From: an uncultured bacterium
Lineage (GTDB): Bacteria; CAIJMQ01
Assembly (NCBI GenBank): GCA_903821905.1
Contig: CAIJMQ010000015.1
Span: 1-14,191 of the forward strand
Reading direction: 5' to 3'
DNA: 14,191 nucleotides
Numbering within the stretch: the stretch's first letter is position 1; the number at the start of each line of letters is the position of its first letter. Shown here in pieces: positions 1 through 8,518 of this stretch. The notes beneath the pieces were generated by a model. It saw only the letters and a program-made list of their open reading frames with translations. It had not been told where the DNA came from and did not search any database. The position numbers and the translations under genes were made by a program.

Positions 1-1307
<1,307 letters not shown>

Positions 1308-1313
1308 GAAAAA

Positions 1314-2639
1314 ATGTTTCAGAATTTAACAGATAAATTACAAACTATCTTCAAAAACTTAAGAGGACAGGGAGTAATCAGTGAGAGCAACATAAAAGAA
1401 GGATTACGCGAGATTCAGCTTGCTCTGCTTGAGGCAGACGTAAATTATCGTATAGTAAAAGAATTTATTGAAAGCGTCACTCAAGAAGCAATAGGTCAAA
1501 AGGTCCTAAACAGTATTACTCCGTCTCAGAAACTGGTTAAGATCGTAAATGATAAACTAATAGAACTCCTCGGGCAGAATGCATCACCTTTAAATCTTTC
1601 CTCAACACAATTAAACATAATTATGCTTGTTGGACTTCAAGGGAGCGGTAAAACAACAACCTGCAGTAAACTGGCTAAATTTTTACATAATAAAGGCAAA
1701 AGTATTCTTCTTGCGGGAACAGACACCCAAAGGCCTGCGGCAAGAGAACAACTGCAGTTCCTCGGGAAAAATCTGGGACTGCCTGTTATAACAGAAGGGG
1801 AAAACCCGCTTGATATCGCTTTAAACTCCGTAAAAAAAGCTAATTCATCAGGAGTAGACACACTAATTATAGACACCCAAGGCAGACTTCATATAAATGA
1901 TGAATTAATGGATGAACTTTTAAAGATGAAAGAAGCAATTTCTCCTAAAGAAATTCTATTCGTAGCAGATGCCATGACAGGGCAAGACGCGGTCAACATT
2001 GCAAAAAGTTTCAACGAGAAACTGGGCATTACCGGTGTAATCCTTACCAAATTAGACACGGATACCCGCGGAGGAGCAGCAATTTCAATTAGAAAAGTTA
2101 CGGGTGTACCTATTAAATTTATAGGCATGGGAGAAAAGGGAGAAGATTTAGAAATATTTTATCCCGAGCGCCTGGCTTCACGAATACTTGGCATGGGGGA
2201 CATTCTAACTTTAGTAGAGAAAGCCGAAGGTGAAGTAAAGCAGGATGAAGCCGAAAAATTAGTAAAAAAACTTAAAGCAGAAACTCTTGACCTTGAGGAT
2301 TTCTTATCGCAACTTCGGCAGATGAAAAAAATGGGGCCTTTATCTAAAATGATGGATTATCTGCCGGTAGAACCTTCTTTGAAAAATATGGATGTTTCCG
2401 AAGAACGGTTTAAACATATAGAAGCTATAATTTTATCTATGACTCCCGAAGAAAGAAGTAACCCGAAGATAATAGATGGAAGCCGAAGGAAAAGAATAGC
2501 AAGCGGAAGCGGAACAAATGTCCAAGAAATTAACCAGTTATTAAAACAATTTTATTCTGTCCGCAAGTTCATCAAAGAGATGATGAACAAAGGGACTGAA
2601 ATGAAAAAGAAAGGTTGGCTACCTAAACTAGCAACTTAA
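1314..2639 (+). CDS. ffh: Signal recognition particle GTPase Ffh (SRP54)
   Basis: Protein component of the signal recognition particle. It binds 4.5S/6S RNA and signal sequences, and delivers ribosomes to FtsY at the membrane. Its 441 residues match the usual length. The N helical bundle spans about 1-90 and the G domain about 100-295. G motifs: GLQGSGKTTT (107-116), TDTQRPAAREQL (136-147), DTQG (187-190), TKLD (245-248) and GMGEKGEDLE (271-280). The M domain (about 300-441) has the methionine-rich segment LRQMKKMGPLSKMMDYLP and the RNA-binding region SRRKRIASGSG. The G3 motif is odd: it reads DTQGR where the family almost always has DTAGR. The DxxG core survives, so activity is likely. The gene lies 6 bases after the ftsB-like gene, with a weak purine tract as ribosome-binding site. 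Confidence 0.97.
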   Translation: MFQNLTDKLQTIFKNLRGQGVISESNIKEGLREIQLALLEADVNYRIVKEFIESVTQEAIGQKVLNSITPSQKLVKIVNDKLIELLGQNASPLNLSSTQLNIIMLVGLQGSGKTTTCSKLAKFLHNKGKSILLAGTDTQRPAAREQLQFLGKNLGLPVITEGENPLDIALNSVKKANSSGVDTLIIDTQGRLHINDELMDELLKMKEAISPKEILFVADAMTGQDAVNIAKSFNEKLGITGVILTKLDTDTRGGAAISIRKVTGVPIKFIGMGEKGEDLEIFYPERLASRILGMGDILTLVEKAEGEVKQDEAEKLVKKLKAETLDLEDFLSQLRQMKKMGPLSKMMDYLPVEPSLKNMDVSEERFKHIEAIILSMTPEERSNPKIIDGSRRKRIASGSGTNVQEINQLLKQFYSVRKFIKEMMNKGTEMKKKGWLPKLAT

Positions 2640-2658
2640 ATTTCAAATTGGAGGAATT

Positions 2659-2937
2659 ATGGCAATAAAAGTTAGGCTAAAGAGAATAGGTAAAAAGAAA
2701 CAAAGTTATTACAGAATAGTAGTTGCAGATGTACGTTTCTCAAGAGATGGCAGAACAATAGAGGAGCTTGGCTCTTACGACCCTAATCAAAATCCTGCCA
2801 AAGTAGAGGTAAATAAAGAACGTTTAACGTATTGGCTTGGGAATGGAGCTCTCATTACTCCTACAGTTGCAAATATTCTTAAAACCAGACCTAAAAAAGC
2901 CGTTGCTGAGAAACCAAAAGATAAAAAAGCAAGTTAA
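2659..2937 (+). CDS. rpsP: 30S ribosomal protein S16
   Basis: Small-subunit assembly protein of 92 residues, the usual size. The family signature is strong at the N terminus: IKVRLKRIGKKKQSYYRIVVADVRFSRDGR, followed by IEELGSYDPNQNP. The middle segment LTYWLGNGALITPTVANIL is also typical, and the tail is Lys/Ala-rich (KKAVAEKPKDKKAS). A clean GGAGG lies 6 bases before the ATG (ttggaggaattATG). It sits 19 bases after ffh and 32 bases before trmD. The KH-domain protein and RimM genes that commonly follow rpsP are absent. Confidence 0.97.
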   Translation: MAIKVRLKRIGKKKQSYYRIVVADVRFSRDGRTIEELGSYDPNQNPAKVEVNKERLTYWLGNGALITPTVANILKTRPKKAVAEKPKDKKAS

Positions 2938-2969
2938 CGCATAGTTAGCTGATATTAACCATAAGGAAA

Positions 2970-3734
2970 ATGGACATCCACATAATTACCCTATTTCCAG
3001 AAATGTTTCGGGGTGTTTTTGAGGAGAGCATAATAAAAAGGGCACAAGAAAAAGGACTTGTCAATATTTTTATGCACAACTTAAGAGAACTTGGCTTGGG
3101 TAAACACAAAAGTACAGACGATTATCCATACGGTGGTGGAGCCGGCATGATTATGATGATAGAACCCATTTATAAAGCAATAAAAAAGATTAAAAGCGGT
3201 AACAAAAAGAAAAAAATAAAAAGCAAAACGATACTCTTAACGCCGCAGGGTGAAGTTTTAAACGAAGATAAGAGCAAAGAATTAGCCAAAAACCCATCTA
3301 TTACACTCATATGCGGACATTATAAGGGATTAGACGAAAGGATAAGAACAAATCTTGTCGATGAAGAAATTTCCATAGGCGATTACGTTTTAAGCGGAGG
3401 TGAAATTGCCGCTATGGTTATTGTAGATGCTGTAGCAAGACTAATACCCGGGGTTTTGGGAAACAAAGAATCGATGGAGTTAGATTCTTTCTACCAAAAC
3501 ATATTAGAAGGCCCTTTATATACACGGCCGGCAGTCTTTAAAAATATGAAAGTACCTGATATACTTCTATCCGGCAACCACGGAGAAATTTCTCTATGGA
3601 GAAGAAAAGAAGCTTTAAGAAGGACCTATTTTCAAAGACCGGAAATTCTTGATATGATTAGCTTGAACAAAAAAGATAGGGAATTATTAAAAGAAATAAA
3701 AAAAGAACAACGGGGGGCAACAAAATGTTATTAG
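2970..3734 (+). CDS. trmD: tRNA (guanine37-N1)-methyltransferase TrmD
   Basis: SPOUT-family dimeric methyltransferase that makes m1G37 next to the anticodon from S-adenosylmethionine, which prevents +1 frameshifting. It has 254 residues, a normal length. Visible motifs: IITLFPEMF (5-13), [11 protein letters not shown] (50-60), [13 protein letters not shown] (113-125), and the trefoil-knot AdoMet loop [11 protein letters not shown] (135-145). ARLIPGVLG contains the conserved Arg157. Asp172 in ELDSF aligns with the catalytic Asp169 of the E. coli enzyme. [13 protein letters not shown] follows near 200-212. A Lys-rich stretch at 75-86 replaces a short neutral loop. AAGGA lies just upstream of the ATG. 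The 3' end overlaps rplS by 10 bases. Confidence 0.97.
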   Translation: MDIHIITLFPEMFRGVFEESIIKRAQEKGLVNIFMHNLRELGLGKHKSTDDYPYGGGAGMIMMIEPIYKAIKKIKSGNKKKKIKSKTILLTPQGEVLNEDKSKELAKNPSITLICGHYKGLDERIRTNLVDEEISIGDYVLSGGEIAAMVIVDAVARLIPGVLGNKESMELDSFYQNILEGPLYTRPAVFKNMKVPDILLSGNHGEISLWRRKEALRRTYFQRPEILDMISLNKKDRELLKEIKKEQRGATKCY

Positions 3735-4099
3735 ATATTAGACAGACTGTAGAAAATCCCAGATTAAGAAAAAATATTACACCTTTCAGAGTTGGAGATA
3801 CAGTAAGGGTTTCAATTACAGTTAAGGAAAGAATTACAGAAGAAGAAAGAGATAAAAAGAAAGGCAGTAAAGAAAAAATCACTGAAAGAGAAAAAACCTA
3901 TCCGTTTCAGGGTATAGTGATAAAAAGAAAAGGCGGCGGGATAAGAGAAACTTTCACTGTCCGTAAAGACAGTTTCGGCATAGGAGTTGAAAGAGTATTT
4001 CCACTTCATTCACCAATAATCAGTGAAATAAAAGTGTTGAAAAAAGGCAACGTCCGCAGAGCAAAGCTTTACTATTTGAGGGATGGAAAGAAGAGATAA
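3725..4099 (+). CDS. rplS: 50S ribosomal protein L19 with an internal insertion
   Basis: Large-subunit protein at the 30S-50S interface. The family core is intact: [15 protein letters not shown], then [34 protein letters not shown] and [11 protein letters not shown]. At 124 residues it is slightly long. The extra length comes from a charged segment at about residues 36-54 ([18 protein letters not shown]) between two beta strands normally joined by a short turn. The start codon lies inside trmD and is preceded by a G-rich ribosome-binding site (gggggg, about 6 bases upstream). It is the last gene of the eno-to-rplS operon. Transcription then runs toward an opposing gene, and no strong hairpin terminator is visible after the stop. 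Confidence 0.96.
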   Translation: MLLDIRQTVENPRLRKNITPFRVGDTVRVSITVKERITEEERDKKKGSKEKITEREKTYPFQGIVIKRKGGGIRETFTVRKDSFGIGVERVFPLHSPIISEIKVLKKGNVRRAKLYYLRDGKKR

Positions 4100-4110
4100 G
4101 ATTAATTCTT

Positions 4111-4138
4111 GATTCTGGATGCTCGATACTAGATACTC
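4111..4138. repeat. Four tandem degenerate heptads, GATnCTn
   Basis: Four adjacent 7-base units read GATTCTG, GATGCTC, GATACTA and GATACTC, fixed at five of seven positions. They lie in the 75-base gap between the convergent stops of rplS and the 117-residue membrane protein gene. There is no long inverted repeat or U-tract, so this does not look like a terminator. Its role is unknown. It marks the left edge of the antisense block that splits rplS from rnhB. Confidence 0.7.
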
Positions 4139-4174
4139 GTAAAAGCAAGTAACAAAGATTTATAACGATTAAAA

Positions 4175-4528
4175 CTATTTGTTCTGTTTCTTCAACTCGT
4201 CATAAAATTTGAGCATTAGTCGTTTTGTCCTGTCGCCCAACAAATACTGGACTGCAAAGACTGCATGAGATGCAGCAAAGATAAGGAGCAATCCTTCAGT
4301 CGCACCAAGCATTATTCCTATGCGAACTCCAGACTCAATTGTCTCATTTAATTTGTTTATTGTTGAATCTCCTGAACCATAAACCTTCTGCCACAGTAAC
4401 CAGTATGCTAACAGAAAACCGACGGATAAACATCCAAGAAACAAAGCAAGCCATTTTGAGCGTCCTACATGTTTTCGAATAAGTTCTACGTATTCAGCAT
4501 CAGTTTTCGGTTTCGGATAGAGCTGCAT
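4175..4528 (-). CDS. Small two-helix membrane protein, function unknown
   Basis: 117-residue protein that I do not recognise. A charged N-terminal region (residues 1-24, AEYVELIRKHVGRSK) precedes a hydrophobic helix at about 25-47 (WLALFLGCLSVGFLLAYWLL). A short polar loop follows (about 48-66, GSGDSTINKLNETIESG), then a second long helix at about 67-94 (GIMLGATEGLLLIFAASHAVFAV) and a basic tail ending KFYDELKKQNK. Both termini are predicted cytoplasmic. AGGAGG (4540-4545 on the complement) gives a strong ribosome-binding site about 11 bases before the ATG. It starts 20 bases after the stop of the dual esterase gene, so the two are probably co-transcribed. A job alongside an exported polysaccharide esterase is possible, but nothing in the sequence itself shows it. 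Confidence 0.8.
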   Translation of the reverse strand: MQLYPKPKTDAEYVELIRKHVGRSKWLALFLGCLSVGFLLAYWLLWQKVYGSGDSTINKLNETIESGVRIGIMLGATEGLLLIFAASHAVFAVQYLLGDRTKRLMLKFYDELKKQNK

Positions 4529-4548
4529 ATTGGGGTATCCCTCCTATA

Positions 4549-6864
4549 TTATTTCCCCAAAATTTCTTTTTTAAGAAACGCTGTTAGTTCTTCCGCAAGT
4601 TTCGCGTGGGTGTCTACTCTTGGGTGGTTATAGCTGAATGCAGTAAATATATACGAATATAATTTGTTATCTGTGGTTTTCAATTCATCTATGGCTTTAC
4701 CAAAAGCTGCTTGCAATTCCTTTGAATCGTGATATGCGGACATCCCTCCTTCAACACAAACAATTTTAGCGTCGGGATATAAACTACGGATATTCCGCAC
4801 AAGTGGAACATATTTTTCTGTAAAATCGGAAGGGAAAGGCAAACCTTTACTTGCGGGATATCCATAATCATTTTGCCCGAGATTTATAACTACGATGTCA
4901 GGTTTTCTTCCTGAAAAATCATACCTCTTGCTTATTTTATCGGGATACAGTTTGTCGTAAACATCCGCCATAAATATGGGGTTCCAACTATAGCAAATAC
5001 CTGTCCCGCTTACAGCAATGGATATATATTCTGCATTAAGATTGCGCGCAGTAATTGAACCATAGGATAAATAATTATTGTGTGTTGAATAATCTGCGTA
5101 CTGGTCTTCAGCAGGGTCTTCATTACAAGCACCCGCAGTCATCGAATCACCAAAAAATTCAATCCGCAGCGGAAGAGGTTGTGGTTTGGAACCAAGTTTT
5201 GCATTTTTTTCAAGGATTAAACCGCAAAATGCCGATTTACTGAATATTGACTCTGTCCGCTTATATAGTATGAGTTCGTGTTGTCCTGCGGGCAAGGTTT
5301 CAGTTAGCAAATAGTCATGAGTTCCTCCTTCATTAAGCTTGAGTATGGTTATTTTCCCGTCAATGATAACATTGAAAAAATTCTGTCCTGAAGCATTCTC
5401 AAATTTAAAACCGATATTCTTACCAGAAAAATTTGCGCGAACTTCTGTCCCCTGCCAGATTAATATTGGTGCTTTTGGGTCATTAGTATCAATCCTGCCT
5501 ATGTAATACAAAGCTGAATTATCTGCAGATATAAATTGCCAGTCCTTTTCTTTAATATTGTCTATTGTAAACATTGATTTTGATGGTTGTTTGGTTGTTT
5601 GTTCAGAAACAGGTGTTGAACTTATCATTTTTGTAGAAGCAGATTCAGAGATACCCCCAATCATTATACTTACAATATCGGCTTTTTTACCGCTACCCTG
5701 AAATTTATCATTTTTCATCCTGATATGAAGAGTATGTTCACCTTCGGGCAAATCTCTGGCAATTAAATGATATGCCCAGCCAAGATATCCAGTGCGATAA
5801 GAAACATAACAGGTAAGTTCAACCGGTTTATTATCATCAACCCATGCTTCAAGATTTCTATATTGGTCACTTTCGGAATAGAAAATACCGACCATTTTTC
5901 CGCTTACTTTAAACTCAAGCAAGGCATCATCAGTTGTTGTACTCCAACCTTCCTTTGAACCGCCGTGTGCAAGCCATTCGCCATGTATATCACTCCCCAT
6001 CTGCCAACCTTTTATTGTTATTGGTTTGATATCCTTGTTGCCTAAATTTTGCGTGAACTCATAATAGTTGGAATATAAAGGTGCAGGAACAGGCAGTATT
6101 TTGGGTAGTTTTTCATCTTTTGGTAAATTTTTCCATACATTATCTAAATATTCATTAATGCATTTGGCAATAAACTCATGTCCTTTATTGTTGGGATGGA
6201 TAACCTCGCTACCATTGAAAACATCATCCCATGAAGCCAATTTTTTATCTACTTCACTTTGGAATGAATCACCGAAACTCACCATTGGAAGTCCATAATA
6301 TTTTCCGATTGGTTCCTGTTCCGATTGTTGCCCTTGTTTTAAATTTGCTTTTTGATTAAGGAATAAAAGCATAACAGCAATATCTCCTGGAGCATCCAAG
6401 ATTTGACGAAGAACGCCTTCGTAAGTCTCTTTCCTGCAGCTCGGGTCTAACCATTGGTCATTCATCGCAAACTCTACGATAACAAAATCGACTTTATTAT
6501 CAATGATTTGTTGTTTTACACGACAAGCTGCTGCAGCAGAATCAGTACCACTTACCCCTTCATTGTAATATTGTACTTTTGCATTACATTCTTTGGCTTT
6601 TGCCTGCCACCAATTATTTACAAGATTAGCCCAACCGGCGGATTGCGGCGGCACTGCTGCATAACCGGTTGTTATTGAACCTCCCATACAAGCTATGCTA
6701 ACGGTTTCTCCGCGTCTTAGCTTAGCCATCACATGTTGAAGCCGTGCGTTAGACAATGAATTCTCCTCTTTTATGTTTTGGGTTTGTTCGGACATAACCG
6801 TAATATAACTGCTCAATATGAAACAAACAATCACAACAACTGAAACTAATCCCAGTTTTTTCAT
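4549..6864 (-). CDS. Exported protein with two SGNH esterase domains; C-terminal half is CE2-like
   Basis: 771 residues, with an N-terminal signal or anchor helix (about 4-24) and no lipobox. Domain 1 (about 50-242) is an SGNH hydrolase. It has GGSIT (nucleophile Ser63), NEGVSGT (101-107), FAMND (132-136) and EVIHPNNKGH, where Glu220 and His223 stand in the DxxH position. A beta-sandwich follows (about 265-405). A Ser/Thr/Lys/Pro-rich linker spans about 407-430. A second beta-sandwich (about 433-555) precedes a second SGNH domain (566-771) with FFGDSMTAG (Ser574), VSGTG, LGQND (663-666) and NHPRVDTH (His747). The last two units match the plan of carbohydrate esterase family 2: jelly roll then SGNH. 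The Asp three residues before His747 is Ser744, so this site may use a Ser-His dyad, as described for some CE2 enzymes. Likely role: removal of acetyl or other acyl groups from polysaccharide outside the cytoplasm. AAGGAG precedes the ATG. Specificity is unknown. Confidence 0.88.
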   Translation of the reverse strand: MKKLGLVSVVVIVCFILSSYITVMSEQTQNIKEENSLSNARLQHVMAKLRRGETVSIACMGGSITTGYAAVPPQSAGWANLVNNWWQAKAKECNAKVQYYNEGVSGTDSAAAACRVKQQIIDNKVDFVIVEFAMNDQWLDPSCRKETYEGVLRQILDAPGDIAVMLLFLNQKANLKQGQQSEQEPIGKYYGLPMVSFGDSFQSEVDKKLASWDDVFNGSEVIHPNNKGHEFIAKCINEYLDNVWKNLPKDEKLPKILPVPAPLYSNYYEFTQNLGNKDIKPITIKGWQMGSDIHGEWLAHGGSKEGWSTTTDDALLEFKVSGKMVGIFYSESDQYRNLEAWVDDNKPVELTCYVSYRTGYLGWAYHLIARDLPEGEHTLHIRMKNDKFQGSGKKADIVSIMIGGISESASTKMISSTPVSEQTTKQPSKSMFTIDNIKEKDWQFISADNSALYYIGRIDTNDPKAPILIWQGTEVRANFSGKNIGFKFENASGQNFFNVIIDGKITILKLNEGGTHDYLLTETLPAGQHELILYKRTESIFSKSAFCGLILEKNAKLGSKPQPLPLRIEFFGDSMTAGACNEDPAEDQYADYSTHNNYLSYGSITARNLNAEYISIAVSGTGICYSWNPIFMADVYDKLYPDKISKRYDFSGRKPDIVVINLGQNDYGYPASKGLPFPSDFTEKYVPLVRNIRSLYPDAKIVCVEGGMSAYHDSKELQAAFGKAIDELKTTDNKLYSYIFTAFSYNHPRVDTHAKLAEELTAFLKKEILGK

Positions 6865-6932
6865 TAATTCTTCTCCTTGTGTTATATATCATAAACCAGA
6901 ATAGTACTAAGAAACAATTGCTATTTCTTCGG

Positions 6933-7766
6933 TTATATTGTCAATTTTTCATTCTTGGCTACTGACCTGATATATTCTGCAGCCAACTTATAATCGTTCT
7001 CATTACTGAGATGTTCTATTATAAGAGGCATATCATTTCCAAGCGCTGCAATTTCCTTTAAATATGTCCGATAATCAAGTTTCCCTAGCCCGGGTCTGAC
7101 TTCGTCTAAATGTACGGTAAGAGTACTTCTCAGAATTATATCTTTGGCATGACAGGATTTTATATATGGTCCAAGTTTTGAAAAGAAATCCTTCAGAAAA
7201 GTCTTATTGTTAAAATAAATTTGCGGACTGCAGATAATATTTACGGGGTCAAGATGCACTGCAAATGCTTTTCTGTCGATAGCTTTTATAAGACGCACAT
7301 AACTATCCGTAGAATCAGGATACATCCAAGGCATTGGCTCGAGAGTATAAAAAGTCCGCTTAGGATTTACGTTGTCAATAATATCCCTCACAACATCAAC
7401 AACCATCTGAAATGTTTCTTCCGAAAAGTTGGACTCTGCAGGACCATCCCACTGTTCTCCACGTGAACCGGAAATATTCACACAACAAACCGCATCAATC
7501 CTCTCTGCCAACTCCAAAGATTTTTTACAATGTTCAACCGCTTTATTACGAGTTTCTTCATCCTTGCTCAATGGATTATTCCAAGCTCCAACTTCAGCAA
7601 TAACGATATCATTTTTCTTTGCTATAGATGCATATGCCTTAATAGTCGCTTCATCGGTATCAACCGAAACAGGACAAAGAGCAGCTCTGCATCCCATTCT
7701 CTTTATGATATCCACCCAAGATTTTGGGTCAGTATACTTACTAAAAACCTGTCCGCCGAGTCTCAT
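6933..7766 (-). CDS. Sugar phosphate isomerase/epimerase-like TIM barrel (xylose isomerase-like)
   Basis: 277-residue soluble protein of the AP-endonuclease-2 / xylose-isomerase-like superfamily, which includes hydroxypyruvate isomerase, tagatose-3-epimerase, inosose dehydratase and similar sugar enzymes. The barrel begins MRLGGQVFSKY. The divalent-metal ligands expected for the family are visible: Glu143 (TLEPMPWMYPD), Asp173 (VHLDPVN), His206 (SCHAKDI) and Glu251 (IIEHLS). Glu58 lies in IAEVGAW, and PGLGKLDYRTYL (225-236) is the usual family signature. The substrate cannot be read from the sequence. It is the first gene of a probable three-gene minus-strand unit, 68 bases ahead of the dual esterase, which suggests one sugar-related pathway. 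No Shine-Dalgarno precedes the ATG. The upstream bases are almost pure A/T, with a TATAAA 8 bases before the start. Confidence 0.87.
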   Translation of the reverse strand: MRLGGQVFSKYTDPKSWVDIIKRMGCRAALCPVSVDTDEATIKAYASIAKKNDIVIAEVGAWNNPLSKDEETRNKAVEHCKKSLELAERIDAVCCVNISGSRGEQWDGPAESNFSEETFQMVVDVVRDIIDNVNPKRTFYTLEPMPWMYPDSTDSYVRLIKAIDRKAFAVHLDPVNIICSPQIYFNNKTFLKDFFSKLGPYIKSCHAKDIILRSTLTVHLDEVRPGLGKLDYRTYLKEIAALGNDMPLIIEHLSNENDYKLAAEYIRSVAKNEKLTI

Positions 7767-7894
7767 CTTATTATTTTATATTTTAAAAATAGCTAATTTG
7801 GTATGTTGCAACAATCAACCGTGTCTGATAACATTATTTAAGTTATATTTTATGTGGCAATTATAACATAGTACCTTTCACCGGCAGGAATTTT
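7767..7894. promoter_or_regulatory. Divergent control region between isomerase and rnhB
   Basis: A 128-base AT-rich gap separates the divergent isomerase (-) and rnhB (+) genes, so it must hold promoters for both. On the + strand, TTGCAA (7806-7811) and TAACAT (7829-7834) lie 17 bases apart but match consensus at only 4 of 6 positions each. TATAAC (7862-7867) is an alternative -10. On the - strand, TATAAA (7780-7775) lies 8 bases before the isomerase ATG. A perfect 10-base palindrome, TGTTGCAACA (7804-7813), overlaps the candidate -35 and could be a half-turn operator. All assignments are by eye and weak. The divergence itself is certain. Confidence 0.4.
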
Positions 7895-8518
7895 ATGTCT
7901 GAAAATATAGACCTAATCTTTTATGAAAGAAGCATATGGCAAAATAATATACAATTCATAGGCGGCATAGATGAAGCCGGAAGAGGCCCTTTAGCAGGTC
8001 CGGTAGTAGCCGCAGTGGCAATTTTTTCCCCTTTCAAAAAAATAGAAGGAGTAAAAGACAGCAAAAAACTTTCGCCTTCAAAAAGGGAACAACTTTTCGA
8101 ATTGATAACTAAAGAAGCTTTGGACTGGGGAGTTGGTATAGTTAGCGAAAGAATAATAGAAGAAATAAATATCCTCCAAGCAACACGTTTGGCAATGACA
8201 AAAGCTGTGCAAAATTTGAAAATCTTTCCTGAGTTCCTTTTAATAGACGGGCCGATTTCCCTTGACATAAAAATATCACAAAAACCCATCATAAAAGGCG
8301 ATGAAAAATCTTTTTCTATCGGCGCAGCTTCAATAATAGCAAAAGTTCTAAGAGACAGATTAATGTTAAAATATCACAGATTATTTCCGAAGTACGGATT
8401 CAGTGAAAACAAGGGATACCCAACTTCTAAACATCTTAACGCACTTCAAAAATATGGACCCTGTCCCATCCATAGGAGGACTTACTATCCTGTTCAAAAA
8501 CTTCTTTGGAAAGATTAA
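7895..8518 (+). CDS. rnhB: Ribonuclease HII
   Basis: Endonuclease that cuts RNA in RNA-DNA hybrids, including single ribonucleotides misincorporated in DNA. At 207 residues it has typical length. The DEDD metal site is complete: Asp26 and Glu27 in GGIDEAGRGPLAGPVVAA, Asp118 in LLIDG, and Asp136 in KGDEKSFSIGAASIIAKV. Other family blocks are KDSKKLSPSKRE and AKVLRDRLM, and the C-terminal GYPTSKHLNALQKYGPCPIHRRTY is diagnostic. GGCAGGAA lies just before the ATG as ribosome-binding site. It restarts the rplS-rnhB-yraN order seen in many bacteria, here broken by three opposing genes. Its 3' end carries the translation signal of yraN. Confidence 0.96.
   Translation: MSENIDLIFYERSIWQNNIQFIGGIDEAGRGPLAGPVVAAVAIFSPFKKIEGVKDSKKLSPSKREQLFELITKEALDWGVGIVSERIIEEINILQATRLAMTKAVQNLKIFPEFLLIDGPISLDIKISQKPIIKGDEKSFSIGAASIIAKVLRDRLMLKYHRLFPKYGFSENKGYPTSKHLNALQKYGPCPIHRRTYYPVQKLLWKD

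Noticed and set aside
3658-4009. Hydrophobic minus-strand frames opposite trmD/rplS (74 and 65 residues)
   Set aside because: They arise from Lys/Glu-rich codons read in reverse (Phe/Leu/Ser-rich) and have no independent start signals.
4140-4174. Expected terminator between the convergent rplS and 117-residue gene
   Set aside because: No GC-rich stem with a U-tract is visible on either strand. Termination here may depend on Rho or on opposing transcription.
6905-6930. Possible hairpin AAGAAA...TTTCTT between the isomerase and the esterase
   Set aside because: The stem is six A/T-rich pairs with a nine-base loop and no GC core, so it is too weak to call a terminator.
7429-7866. 145-residue open frame on the + strand opposite the sugar isomerase
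   Set aside because: It is antisense to a gene with clear family motifs, shows no recognisable domain and has low-complexity Ser/Leu-rich composition typical of a shadow frame.
7921-8292. 123-residue minus-strand open frame inside rnhB
   Set aside because: It lies wholly opposite RNase HII active-site codons and has no family motifs.
8403-8453. GTG 8403 as the start of yraN
   Set aside because: It would add 17 residues read from inside rnhB with no ribosome-binding site and no match to the family.
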